Origin: Microvenator marinus
Lineage (GTDB): Bacteria; Myxococcota_A; Bradymonadia; Bradymonadales; Bradymonadaceae
Direction: 5' to 3'
DNA: 64,000 bases
NCBI RefSeq assembly: GCF_007993755.1
Contig: NZ_CP042467.1
Span: 5,170,001-5,234,000 of the forward strand
Below the pieces are notes generated by a model. It had not been told where the DNA came from. It did not search any database and saw only the letters and a list, made by a program, of their open reading frames with translations. Numbering within the stretch: position 1 is the first letter of the stretch; the number at the start of each line of letters is the position of its first letter. Of this stretch, positions 1 to 8,237 are shown one piece after another. Both the position numbers and the translations under genes were made by a program.

Positions 1-1928
1 TCTTGAGTGGCTCTGCTCCCGATCAGAAAAATCCCCGTTTGAGGCGCGCGGACAAGTCCACGATTCACTAACTCCGTCGAAGCCTTCATCACCCGATCGC
101 TCGGAAGTCCCGTCAACAGCGTAAGATCAGAAGGTGTTAGGGTTACGGCGGCAATGGCGAGCATCGCCAGAACTTGAGACTCGTCTGGCGTGAAATCCAC
201 GTGATCGCTCAGGTCTGCTTCAGCTTCGCCTGAAACCCGCAGGGCCTCGAGGTTCTCAGGATGCCCAAGATTAAACGCGGCACGCATCGCCCCGGCATTC
301 TGTGTGAACATCACCAGCATCAACGACCGCGTGCCGATATCTTCAACCAGATGTCTAAGGGCGTTCAACGAAACCGAGTCCACCTCTTCCAGTCTATCGA
401 TCACCACAACCAGCGGGCCGGTTTCCGTGGCATCCGAAACCACGCGCTCTACGATCTCGAGCAAATGAGCCGACTTTTCTACAGGGCTGCTCTGGCTGAT
501 TCGTCCGATCACACGAACCGAAAGATACGTCTCGATCGCCTCTTCACTAATGCCCATGTCGCGCAAGGCGAGCTCTACATTGCGCTCACCTTCCACGCCG
601 AGCAGGGTCGCCACCATGTCGCCCATCAGCCCGAACGGAACAAACCGGTCGTCCTGTGAAATCTGAGCAGAGAACGAGAGCGTATTTCCACGCCACGCCA
701 CACCCTCTTGAAGGATATCGGCCAAGAACTCTCGGCCTCGGCCAAAATCACCGTCCACCAAAACCGCTTTACCACGGCCTCCGCGAACGCTGAGGAAAAT
801 CTCCTCGAGAGCGCCAGGTAGTGCCGGTCGGCTCGGGCCACCCATGGCCTCCATAATCTTATGTGACGGGATCTCCGCGTTCGTTCGGTCGGCAGCCTCG
901 GAATCTGGATTCAGTGCCTTGATCTCGCTCAGGCTGATCTCTGGAATCCCGAATTCCATCGTCGATTCGCTCGGCTCAATCTTTTGCTCGTGCCGCTTTA
1001 ACTCTCGGATATAAAGAGAGAGCGCCCGCGCATCCGCCCTCAAATTATTGCCGAAGATAAACGCCGCCATGTCCTCATAGGCTTGGTTCGCCGTCTCCAC
1101 TCGCCCGGCAGGGTCCGGCGTCAAGAGCATTTCCAGCAGCTGCGCAATCGGTCTTGGAACGTCCACAACGGATTGAATCGATGGCACATCCGCCTCTTCA
1201 GCTTTACGCCTTGCGCTCTCGAGGTTCGCGGCATCGTACGGATGATGCCCGGCGAGCATCTCCCAGAGCAAAAGACCAAGCGAGTAGAGGTCCGCACGCT
1301 GAGAGCGCGGCGCGCCCTTCAAAACCTCGGGCGCCGCATATTTTATGCGCATCAGCCCGTCGTCGTCGTCCAAGACAGGGATGAACTCAAACGCCCGCGC
1401 CAACCCAAAATCCGTAACTTTGACTTCGCCTTCAAAAGACAACATCACGTTTCTGGGAGAGAGGTCCCCGTGGACCAGATTTAGGCTGTTGAAATTGTAG
1501 TCTTTTCGGCGATGAGCGTAGTCTAGACCCTTGGCAATCTCACTCGCGATATACATGGCTATTTCATAGGGCAGGGGCCTCACCACGCGACTCAACTCGA
1601 GCGTTCGCCGCAGATCAAAACCTCCCACGAACTCTTGCGCTACGTAGTACTGGCCGCTCGCCTCTTCGAGCCCAAGGTCAAAAACCTGAGCAACATTGGC
1701 GTGAGACAAAGTCACCGTGCGTTTGGCCTCTTCGATCACCGCCTCAACAAACGAGGGGTTCTGGGTCAGCGCTTGATTGAGCACTTTGACCACAAAAATC
1801 TTTTCGAAACCCTCAACCCCGTGGCTCTTACCCTTGTACACATCGCCCATACGGCCATGCGCCAGGCGCGCCACAAGCTCGTACTTTCCAAACGACATCG
1901 GTTGCGCAAGCCGCTCTGTTCTACCCAT
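1..1928 (-). CDS. Ser/Thr protein kinase fused to an ATPase-like module (partial, C-terminus beyond the window)
   Basis: An open reading frame runs from ATG at 1928 off the left edge (642 codons seen). The N-terminal part is a eukaryote-like protein kinase: glycine-rich loop around residues 22-31, the VVK lysine at K48, catalytic loop HGDLSPRN at 153-160, and DFG with D173. The usual HRD is HGD, so it is a non-RD kinase. After about residue 280 a second region resembles a STAND/AAA ATPase module, with a P-loop-like stretch GDFGRGRE (393-400) and a Walker-B-like VVVIDRLEEVD, but the P-loop lacks the Lys-Ser/Thr pair. No membrane segment is seen in the visible part, so it is probably a cytoplasmic signalling protein. 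It is divergent from the methyltransferase at 2010, with about 80 bp between. Substrate unknown. Confidence 0.85.
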   Translation of the reverse strand, partial: MGRTERLAQPMSFGKYELVARLAHGRMGDVYKGKSHGVEGFEKIFVVKVLNQALTQNPSFVEAVIEEAKRTVTLSHANVAQVFDLGLEEASGQYYVAQEFVGGFDLRRTLELSRVVRPLPYEIAMYIASEIAKGLDYAHRRKDYNFNSLNLVHGDLSPRNVMLSFEGEVKVTDFGLARAFEFIPVLDDDDGLMRIKYAAPEVLKGAPRSQRADLYSLGLLLWEMLAGHHPYDAANLESARRKAEEADVPSIQSVVDVPRPIAQLLEMLLTPDPAGRVETANQAYEDMAAFIFGNNLRADARALSLYIRELKRHEQKIEPSESTMEFGIPEISLSEIKALNPDSEAADRTNAEIPSHKIMEAMGGPSRPALPGALEEIFLSVRGGRGKAVLVDGDFGRGREFLADILQEGVAWRGNTLSFSAQISQDDRFVPFGLMGDMVATLLGVEGERNVELALRDMGISEEAIETYLSVRVIGRISQSSPVEKSAHLLEIVERVVSDATETGPLVVVIDRLEEVDSVSLNALRHLVEDIGTRSLMLVMFTQNAGAMRAAFNLGHPENLEALRVSGEAEADLSDHVDFTPDESQVLAMLAIAAVTLTPSDLTLLTGLPSDRVMKASTELVNRGLVRAPQTGIFLIGSRATQ

Positions 1929-2009
1929 CAAATGCCTCATCACTCTTGTCAGCAACGCAACTCTACCGCACACTCCGCCATCCAAACACTGAAAGATTCA
2001 GGAATGCCG

Positions 2010-2717
2010 ATGGATAACGAAACATATTACGACGAATTTGCAGAATGGTACGAAAAGGAACGCCATGATGGCTACCATGCCTTCATCGACAGGCTGGAAA
2101 CCAATCTGATTCTCCCGCACGCAGCCGAGAAAGATGTTCTCGAAGTAGGTTGCGGGACAGGCCTCATCCTCCAGCGCGTGGCCGCCGTGGCTCGCAGGGC
2201 TGTGGGTATGGACCTCTCTGCTGGAATGCTTGAGCACGCCGAAAAGCGTGGGCTAGAAGTGGTCAAGGCCGATGCCACTGACCTTCCGTTTGACGATGAA
2301 TCTTTTGACCTCGTCTACAGCTTCAAGGTGCTCGCACACGTCAAGGATATCGATAAGTCGCTGGCAGAAATGGCGCGTGTGACGCGTCCAGGTGGACGAC
2401 TTATCCTCGAGTTCTACAATCGACTTAGCCTGCGCTATCTAGCCAAAAGGCTCGCTGGGCCCGGAAAGATCTCGCAAAATACCGACGAGGGGGCAGTCTT
2501 TACGCGCTGGGATTCACCTTCGGACCTGATTGCTCGTCTGCCATCGAACCTCAAACTCGTTGAGCGTTACGGCGTTCGCGTGCTCACACCCGCGGCCAAG
2601 CTTCATCGGATTCCGCTCATTGCGCCGGTTCTCCAGCACGCCGAAACCAAAGCAGCACACAACGGTGTACTCAAGCACTTCGGCGGCTTCTTGGTCCTCG
2701 AACTCCAGAAGACTTGA
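2010..2717 (+). CDS. class I SAM-dependent methyltransferase
   Basis: A 235-residue protein with a Rossmann-type methyltransferase fold. It has motif I VLEVGCGTG, the acidic end of strand 2 (VGMDLS), motif II DATDLPFDDESFDLV, and the post-motif RPGGRLILEFYN. It should transfer a methyl group from S-adenosylmethionine; the acceptor cannot be told. I chose the ATG at 2010 because AGGA at 2000-2003 is well spaced from it, while the ATG at 2004 directly abuts AGGA. The frame stays open upstream to 1635, but that stretch is antisense to the kinase coding region and is not protein-like. It may be a ubiquinone/menaquinone-type or small-molecule methyltransferase. Confidence 0.85.
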   Translation: MDNETYYDEFAEWYEKERHDGYHAFIDRLETNLILPHAAEKDVLEVGCGTGLILQRVAAVARRAVGMDLSAGMLEHAEKRGLEVVKADATDLPFDDESFDLVYSFKVLAHVKDIDKSLAEMARVTRPGGRLILEFYNRLSLRYLAKRLAGPGKISQNTDEGAVFTRWDSPSDLIARLPSNLKLVERYGVRVLTPAAKLHRIPLIAPVLQHAETKAAHNGVLKHFGGFLVLELQKT

Positions 2718-2737
2718 GGCCATTCCTAGGATTACGT

Positions 2738-2766
2738 TTGGCCTAGAGGCCACGAAGGTTTACAAT
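2738..2766 (+). promoter_or_regulatory. sigma-70-type promoter with a palindrome over the -35 region
   Basis: TTGGCC (2738-2743), a 17-bp spacer and TACAAT (2761-2766, five of six consensus bases) fit a housekeeping promoter starting about 20 bp before the Clp-like ORF. A perfect palindrome TGGCCT-AG-AGGCCA (2739-2752) covers the -35 hexamer and could be an operator. Seen by eye only. Confidence 0.45.
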
Positions 2767-2793
2767 CTAGGGGTGACCCTCGAGTGATTTCAA

Positions 2794-5559
2794 ATGTCCA
2801 ACGCCGAACTCCAAATCTTTGATGCCGCGGGAAACCTTGATTTAGCAAGGTTTTCTAAGCAGGCAGTTGAACTTCTGGAGGCCGCGAAGGCGATGGTCGT
2901 CGAGATGAAACGCTCCATGTTCTTGCCGCTCGATCTCATGATCGTGCTCATTGAACACGGCGCGCACGAACTCGCCGAGTCGGTTGCTGACGGTACCGAC
3001 GGCAACGTCTTGCCCGAAGAAGTCGCGCCAAGGCTTCGAGCCCTCGCCAAAGAGATCGAGGACGAGTCCTCAGAGCATCCTGTGCAATTCGAACAGACCT
3101 CCTTTTCCCGAGGCTTCTCGAGGATTTTGGAGGAAGCGTTTGAGCGTGCGAGGCTCCGAAACAAGAAGACCGTAGACGTTGAAGATATTGCCCGTGTGGT
3201 CCTGATGCGCGCCGAGGCGACCGAGTCCGCATCGGTGCGTTGGGCCATCCGCAGGCTAGGGGAGGGCGGTGGCGACTTCCTCTTCGACCAGCGTGGCATG
3301 TTGCGAAAGGAAGTATTTCACGACTCCGCGTGGACCATGCTTCAAGGGTCCATGAAACTCGCAGCTGAGCACGGAACACCATTCCTTGGAACGCCTCACT
3401 GGGTAGCCATGGTCTGTTCGGTTCGGGGCTCTACGATTTGGCGCAGCGCAAACGCAAGAGGCCTGGAGCCGAGCCGTCTGCGCGAGGAATTGCTCCGCCT
3501 GATCGGCACCAAACCACAGGCCATTCCCGAGTTCTTGATCGGGCGCAAAACCCTGACACCTCGAATGGTCAGAATGCTCTCAAATGCTTTGCGAAAAGCT
3601 GATGGTGAGGAGGTTCTGGAGCCACATCTCGTCGAGGCTTTCCTGGAAGACGGCGGCTCTAGCCTCGAGCTCATCCAGGCGCTTGGCCTCGAGTCCGAGA
3701 TTCGACGCGCTCTTGGGGACCCTAGAGTTCTAGAAGAAGCCGTGGCTATCGAGGCGGCCATCCAACTCGGCGCCCGTCGTCATTCGACTCCCACCCTGGA
3801 TATGTTGGGTAGAGACCTCACGGCAGAAGCCCTCGAAGGTAAACTCCCGGAGATCGTGGGCCGCGAAAACGAACTACAGCGCGTGGTCAATATTCTGCTC
3901 CGAAAGGAGCAAAGGAACCCTCTCCTCACCGGTGAGGCCGGCGTCGGTAAAACCGCCCTCGCGGTGGCGCTCGCACAGCGCATCGTAAGCGGGCGAGTAC
4001 CCAAAAAACTGAAGGGTCACCGGCTGGTGGAGATCAACGGCGCTTCTCTCATGAGCGGCACCTCCTATCGGGGTGACCTTGAATCCCGAATCAAGGGACT
4101 TTTGGAAGAGGCGTCGCAGAACGTCATCCTTTTCATCGACGAGGCACATGCCGTATTTGCGCCGCGCGCAGGCTCACACGCACCCGCCGAGGTTCCGAAT
4201 CACTTCAAGAGTGCACTCGCCTCTGGGAGCATCGCCGTTGTCGGCGCCACCACCGAGGCCGAATACAGGCGATGGTTCGAACAAGACCCGGCACTAAAGC
4301 GCCGCTTCGAAAGAATCGAAGTCCCCGAGCCAAACGACGCGCTCGTGCGCTCGATTCTCGCGTCCCTTGTGGACGAGCTCGAAAAGGACTACGAAGTTAA
4401 GGTCGAAGACGAAGCCGTCGCCGCCGCCATTGAACTCTCGGTAAAATACCTTCCCGAACAACGCCTCCCCGACAAAGCAAAGAAGCTCTTGATGGACGCG
4501 TGTATCGCGCGCGCCAACACACTTGTTGAAGTTGAAGACGAAGACATCTCAGTCACCAGAGCCGACGTGGCCGTTCAAGTCTTTCTCAAGACGGGAATCC
4601 CCAAGGAACGTCTGCTAAAAGGCGAACTTTCATGGTGGGATGGCTTTGAAAATCGACTCAAAAACACAGTGGTCGGACAAGAGGCCGCTGTTCAATCGAT
4701 CGCCCGCGCATTGGTCACAGGCCGCCTCAAACGCGCACGAAACAAGCGCCCCATGGCGGTTCTTGTCTTTGTGGGACCACCCGGTGTTGGAAAAGGAACG
4801 CTCGCAAGAGCGCTTGCGGAAGAGATCTTCAACGACCAGCGCGCGCTTTTGCGCCTTGATATGACAGACTTTCAAGAGTCACACGCCATGAGCCGACTCG
4901 TTGGCTCTCCACCTGGGTATGTCGGTTACGAAGACGAAGACATGTTCGTGACACCGCTTCGTCGCCGACCGAGCAGGGTCGTTCTCCTCGAGGACTTCGA
5001 CCGGGCACATCCGAGGATTCAAGACCGGATCTTGAGAGTCATGGAAGAGGGCGAGATCGCCGATACACGTGGCTCGGTCGCAGATGCGTCCAACGCCATC
5101 TTCATCCTCACCGTCAATACCACGACCACCCGCTCGAACCATCGAATCGGTTTCGGCGAGGAAGAAGGTGGTCTCAATGGTACTTCGGTACTCGACGGCC
5201 ACGACAAAGCTTTCGCGCTGAAAATCAAAGATTATGTCGATGCAGTCATCGGGTTTAACGCGCTCGATTCGTCGGATGCACATGTTGACGAGCTCGTTCA
5301 ACGTAGGCTCGAACTCTTCCAGAGTGCGATGCAGGAAGAGTACCTGATTGAAGTTGCATTCACCGATGCACTAAGAGCTTTCCTTCTTCAAAGCGCCGCA
5401 AAACTAAACGACGCCAAATCGGTCACGAACCTCGTCGAAGATTCCCTCTTCGGACCCGTGACCGATGCACTTTTGCACGGCAATTGCGGCACTCGGGTGC
5501 TGATCGATATCGAACCCGAGTCCAATTCCGTCATCGTCTCCAAAGACAGTTCAGGTTGA
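2794..5559 (+). CDS. ClpA/ClpB-type AAA+ unfoldase with a degenerate second ATPase module
   Basis: 921 residues in the Hsp100 layout: Clp N-terminal region, AAA1, AAA2 and C-terminal region. AAA1 is intact, with Walker A GEAGVGKT at 380-387, Walker B IDE (D449, E450) and an aromatic pore loop (GTSYRGDLE). AAA2 keeps the fold landmarks, including the GYVG pore loop, but the Walker A is GPPGVGKG (661-668; Thr/Ser after Lys replaced by Gly) and the Walker B reads LLED (E733, D734) instead of LLDE. The arginine-finger NRLD and sensor-2 GAR motifs are not recognisable. An IGF tripeptide follows AAA2, as in the ClpP-binding loops of ClpA/X/C. No type VI secretion genes are nearby, so ClpV is unlikely. 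Probably handles protein unfolding, with the second ring mainly structural (inference). Confidence 0.85.
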   Translation: MSNAELQIFDAAGNLDLARFSKQAVELLEAAKAMVVEMKRSMFLPLDLMIVLIEHGAHELAESVADGTDGNVLPEEVAPRLRALAKEIEDESSEHPVQFEQTSFSRGFSRILEEAFERARLRNKKTVDVEDIARVVLMRAEATESASVRWAIRRLGEGGGDFLFDQRGMLRKEVFHDSAWTMLQGSMKLAAEHGTPFLGTPHWVAMVCSVRGSTIWRSANARGLEPSRLREELLRLIGTKPQAIPEFLIGRKTLTPRMVRMLSNALRKADGEEVLEPHLVEAFLEDGGSSLELIQALGLESEIRRALGDPRVLEEAVAIEAAIQLGARRHSTPTLDMLGRDLTAEALEGKLPEIVGRENELQRVVNILLRKEQRNPLLTGEAGVGKTALAVALAQRIVSGRVPKKLKGHRLVEINGASLMSGTSYRGDLESRIKGLLEEASQNVILFIDEAHAVFAPRAGSHAPAEVPNHFKSALASGSIAVVGATTEAEYRRWFEQDPALKRRFERIEVPEPNDALVRSILASLVDELEKDYEVKVEDEAVAAAIELSVKYLPEQRLPDKAKKLLMDACIARANTLVEVEDEDISVTRADVAVQVFLKTGIPKERLLKGELSWWDGFENRLKNTVVGQEAAVQSIARALVTGRLKRARNKRPMAVLVFVGPPGVGKGTLARALAEEIFNDQRALLRLDMTDFQESHAMSRLVGSPPGYVGYEDEDMFVTPLRRRPSRVVLLEDFDRAHPRIQDRILRVMEEGEIADTRGSVADASNAIFILTVNTTTTRSNHRIGFGEEEGGLNGTSVLDGHDKAFALKIKDYVDAVIGFNALDSSDAHVDELVQRRLELFQSAMQEEYLIEVAFTDALRAFLLQSAAKLNDAKSVTNLVEDSLFGPVTDALLHGNCGTRVLIDIEPESNSVIVSKDSSG

Positions 5560-5620
5560 TTCTGAATAGGCTTTGCTGTACTCACTGCCACCCATAAACA
5601 CGACTCACCAGAGGACCCGT

Positions 5621-5893
5621 ATGAAGGTACATGCTTGGGAATTTATGAATGCCACCGCCTCCTTGAAAAACCCCAATAAGGTTAACTTTCTCGAGGAGAG
5701 AGTCGAAGAGGGCAAGAAGGGCAAGAACACACGCCTCTACAGAGACGTCGACCTCGACATCATTGGCACACACGGCTGGGAGATGGTCGCAGTGGTACTT
5801 GTTCCCGGTGAAGAAGGCCCCAGATTGCAGTATTTTTTCAAGCGGCCGTCGAAGAACGAAACTTCGACCATCTACGAAGCGGCAGACAACTAA
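5621..5893 (+). CDS. small DUF4177-like protein
   Basis: A 90-residue cytoplasmic protein starting at ATG 5621, preceded by GAGGA at 5611-5615. The core GTHGWEMVAVVLVPG followed by a short tail with YFFKRP resembles the DUF4177 family, small alpha/beta proteins with a conserved G-W-E-[LM]-V-[AS]-V segment and a terminal FKRP-like strand. Their function is unknown. The frame stays open to 5573, but only the 5621 start has a ribosome-binding site. It lies 61 bp after the Clp-like gene in the same direction and may be cotranscribed with it. Confidence 0.65.
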   Translation: MKVHAWEFMNATASLKNPNKVNFLEERVEEGKKGKNTRLYRDVDLDIIGTHGWEMVAVVLVPGEEGPRLQYFFKRPSKNETSTIYEAADN

Positions 5894-5906
5894 GTCAGCC
5901 CGGGCG

Positions 5907-6146
5907 CTACTCGGCGCCAGTCTCCACCATCTCGGTCTCTTCATCAGCGAAGATTTCTCGGGTGCGCTCTTCGCGTCTCGAGGGAACCAAGACCTTGCGC
6001 TCTTTCGACAATTCTTCAAGTTCCAAGACTTCAGCCAATAGATTCGAGCTGCAGTTATGGCATCGAGCGTGAAGAATGGCGCGACCGCCTAGCACGAGAC
6101 GCACAGATTCTTGACCGCATTTAAAACATCTTACAGTAAAGACCAC
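5907..6146 (-). CDS. small zinc-ribbon protein
   Basis: 79 residues starting at GTG 6146, six bases after AGAGGA. Two CxxC knuckles (CFKC at 7-10 and CHNC at 29-32) suggest a single zinc-ribbon fold like those in transcription or translation accessory proteins. The rest is acidic and Arg/Glu-rich without a hydrophobic segment. It converges on the DUF4177-like gene with only 13 bp between stops. No functional partner is visible. Confidence 0.6.
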   Translation of the reverse strand: MVFTVRCFKCGQESVRLVLGGRAILHARCHNCSSNLLAEVLELEELSKERKVLVPSRREERTREIFADEETEMVETGAE

Positions 6147-6179
6147 GCATGTCCTCTTGATTACTGGGGTCGCTAAATT

Positions 6180-7154
6180 TCAATGAGGCTGAAATTCACC
6201 GTTCAGACCATAAAGATTATCGTATCGAATCCCGGATGACAAGGACTCTCTTAGTGATGCTTGAGGTTCGCTAACTTCGGGTGAGGTCGGAGCCGTGCCC
6301 GGGATATAAGGCACACGATACATGCCTTCCCATTGGTTCCATCGATAGACCTCCGGAGCGCCAGAATCGTCAGCTGCATCACGAACCAACACGAACCGAT
6401 GACGCTGCCCACGCGTAAACTCCACGCCCTTCAGAGCCTTCCAGGTCTCTCCGCTTTTCTCAGCGAGCCTCTCGCGAAACACGATAGCCACGAACTCGTC
6501 GATCACTTTCATGACCTGAACTTCGAGAACCTCGACCTCGCCTTCGATTCTCACTCCGTAGATCACGACTTCGAGTAGCCCGTCTCGTACCAACTCACTC
6601 GCAACGACCGGTACCTCAATGCCCAGGGCTTTAACTTGTGGATGGGTAGGGTCCAAATCGCTCTTAGTCTGCGCGATTCGACGCTTGGTCGAATACACGT
6701 CAAAAGCCTTGCCCGGTGAAAACACGAAGAGTTCATTTCCCTCTTCGTGATCAAAATCCCCCTCGAGCACCCATGTCTTTTCGAGATCACCCCGAATTAC
6801 GAAGTCCTTTCGAGCAGCCTTGGCCTTTTCCGCATCTTCAATCGGAATACCGCGCAGCTCCAACAAATGCGGCTCAAGGGCATCCGCCGAGGTCTCGGTC
6901 GACTCCGTTTGGATCTCGGCGGCCTCGGGCTCAGAAGCTGGTGCGTCCTTTCGCTCTTCGGCGTAGCGCGCCTCGCCCTCCATCTCGGGATAACTACCCG
7001 ATTCGTCCATCTCTTGAGGGGGCTCCGACGCTGCATGCGCATGCGACGGGTGCGAGCAATCACATACCCAAGGCTTCAGCCAACCTTTGACGGTGCTGCA
7101 CCCGGCCAATGTTAGAGTTGTGATAAGGATTAAGAGGCGAAGTTGAACCGTCAT
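6180..7154 (-). CDS. exported lipoprotein of unknown function
   Basis: 324 residues. The N-terminus is a lipoprotein signal peptide with lipobox LAGC (Cys19), so it should be anchored in the envelope. A disordered acidic Glu/Ser/Ala-rich stretch follows (about residues 40-95). The mature domain then has several beta-rich segments (WVLEGDFDHEEGNELFVF, RHRFVLVRD, PEVYRWNQWEG) without a match I recognise. It is 12 bp downstream of the RlpA-like gene and read in the same direction, so the two probably form a cell-wall or envelope operon. Confidence 0.7.
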   Translation of the reverse strand: MTVQLRLLILITTLTLAGCSTVKGWLKPWVCDCSHPSHAHAASEPPQEMDESGSYPEMEGEARYAEERKDAPASEPEAAEIQTESTETSADALEPHLLELRGIPIEDAEKAKAARKDFVIRGDLEKTWVLEGDFDHEEGNELFVFSPGKAFDVYSTKRRIAQTKSDLDPTHPQVKALGIEVPVVASELVRDGLLEVVIYGVRIEGEVEVLEVQVMKVIDEFVAIVFRERLAEKSGETWKALKGVEFTRGQRHRFVLVRDAADDSGAPEVYRWNQWEGMYRVPYIPGTAPTSPEVSEPQASLRESLSSGIRYDNLYGLNGEFQPH

Positions 7155-7166
7155 ACTGCTTTGCGA

Positions 7167-7658
7167 TCAATGGTACTTGCGTTCGATGGCGGCTACATTG
7201 ACCGGAGTTGAGCCTTTTGACCAGTATCTAAGCTCAACATTCGCCAAGCCCCGGTCGATTGTCCCAAGCTCGTTCGCTGTCGCGATCGACATATCAATGA
7301 TGCCCCGCCAATGTGCGCCAGGCTCCAACGTAGTGGTGGCAGCCCACGTACCGTCGGCTAAACGCATACCGTAGGGGCCGCGGTCATTGATTCGGCACCA
7401 AACACGACGTCGAGTGGCCTTATTGACGATCAGAACTACTGTATCAAATGCGAGGCCGCGGTGCGCACACGTGAACTTTTGAGGATTAAAGGCCTCCCCA
7501 TTCGCCGTCACGCTACCGTGCATCGAGCCGTCCCCGTACCAAGATGCCAGCCCAATCTCTTGAACGGGCGGAAGGTCGAGGCTCGGTATTTCAATGGGTT
7601 CGGCGGTTTGATAATGCGAGTACATTGCCGCCATCACCACGAGTTTCGCTAAGGTCAT
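7167..7658 (-). CDS. RlpA-like double-psi beta-barrel protein
   Basis: 163 residues. The core GLASWYGDGSMHGSVTANGE, then FTCAHRGLAFDTVVLIVN and WCRINDRGPYG, is the RlpA-type double-psi beta-barrel. In RlpA this domain is a lytic transglycosylase acting on denuded peptidoglycan. The SPOR domain of full RlpA is absent. The N-terminus has only a weak hydrophobic stretch (LAKLVVMAAM) that may be a signal peptide. The start at 7658 is supported by AGGAAG just upstream. It leads a two-gene operon with the lipoprotein at 6180-7154. Confidence 0.75.
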   Translation of the reverse strand: MTLAKLVVMAAMYSHYQTAEPIEIPSLDLPPVQEIGLASWYGDGSMHGSVTANGEAFNPQKFTCAHRGLAFDTVVLIVNKATRRRVWCRINDRGPYGMRLADGTWAATTTLEPGAHWRGIIDMSIATANELGTIDRGLANVELRYWSKGSTPVNVAAIERKYH

Positions 7659-7882
7659 CAGCTTCCTATTTCTAGTTTGTCGCCTATCCGAAGAGAGCCG
7701 ACTCGCCCTCTTTCGTGGTTTTTGACTCTGAAATCAAGACAATTCTGCAAACCAATCACTCGACCAACTCTAAGTACCCCTCCTAAGACTCACCAACTCA
7801 ATTACCGTGCAATTCGGATGCGAAAACGCACACGAACACCCCGCTTTGGCCCAAAAACTTGACCACCGTAAGAAAACTAACG

Positions 7883-7900
7883 GTCACGATTTTGTCACGA
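7883..7900. promoter_or_regulatory. tandem direct repeat with PhoB-box geometry
   Basis: GTCACGA at 7883-7889 and again at 7894-7900 are identical and separated by TTTT. This gives the 11-bp period bound by OmpR/PhoB-type winged-helix regulators (PhoB half-site CTGTCAY). Which neighbour it would control is open: 225 bp from the rlpA-like start and about 340 bp from the metalloprotease start. Confidence 0.35.
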
Positions 7901-8133
7901 AACGCGATCACTTTCGCGCCCGACCTCGATCCAAAGCATAAACGCCTCACATCTAACCACATGTAGGTTTTGTGGCTATATCAGCCGTGATCCCCGCATT
8001 CTGGATAAGACGAACCTTATCTAAATATATTCCCGCCCTTGACAAATAGGTGCCATTTCGGCTTCAAATGCGCTCCGTTTTGGTAACGACTAAACGTTGG
8101 AACGATTCTTGAAGCGTATTACCAACGCGTTAA

Positions 8134-8161
8134 GAAACGAATCGTTTCAACGAGTGAAACG
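8134..8161 (+). promoter_or_regulatory. two mutually exclusive hairpins in the metalloprotease leader
   Basis: GAAACGA-A-TCGTTTC (8134-8148) and CGTTTCA-ACGAG-TGAAACG (8143-8161) share the CGTTTC segment at 8143-8148, so only one can form at a time. In RNA this is attenuator-like; in DNA it could be overlapping operator half-sites. A related AACGATTC at 8101-8108 pairs with GAATCGTT at 8139-8146. Confidence 0.35.
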
Positions 8162-8237
8162 CAAAATTGTTAACGAGTCGCCAGTATGAACTGGCACCCA
8201 TGGTCGTCGGATAGGCCGGCGAGGTCAGGAGGAGTGA

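Larger units (their letters stand above)
7659..8237. other. 579-bp intergenic region between divergent rlpA-like and metalloprotease genes
   Basis: No protein-like ORF is visible. The stretch holds a 7-4-7 direct repeat at 7883-7900, a TTGACA hexamer at 8039-8044, overlapping inverted repeats at 8134-8161 and the strong ribosome-binding site AGGAGG of the metalloprotease at 8228-8233. The rest is unremarkable. Confidence 0.6.

Noticed and set aside
1635-2003. N-terminal extension of the methyltransferase frame
   Set aside because: The stretch is antisense to the kinase, has no ribosome-binding site and is not protein-like; the ATG at 2010 is better.
2794-5559. ClpV of a type VI secretion system
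   Set aside because: No tss genes are nearby and the ORF has a plain Clp layout.
8039-8068. Full sigma-70 promoter for the metalloprotease
   Set aside because: TTGACA is perfect, but the hexamer 17-18 bp downstream (CTTCAA/TTCAAA) is a poor -10, so only the -35 is noted.
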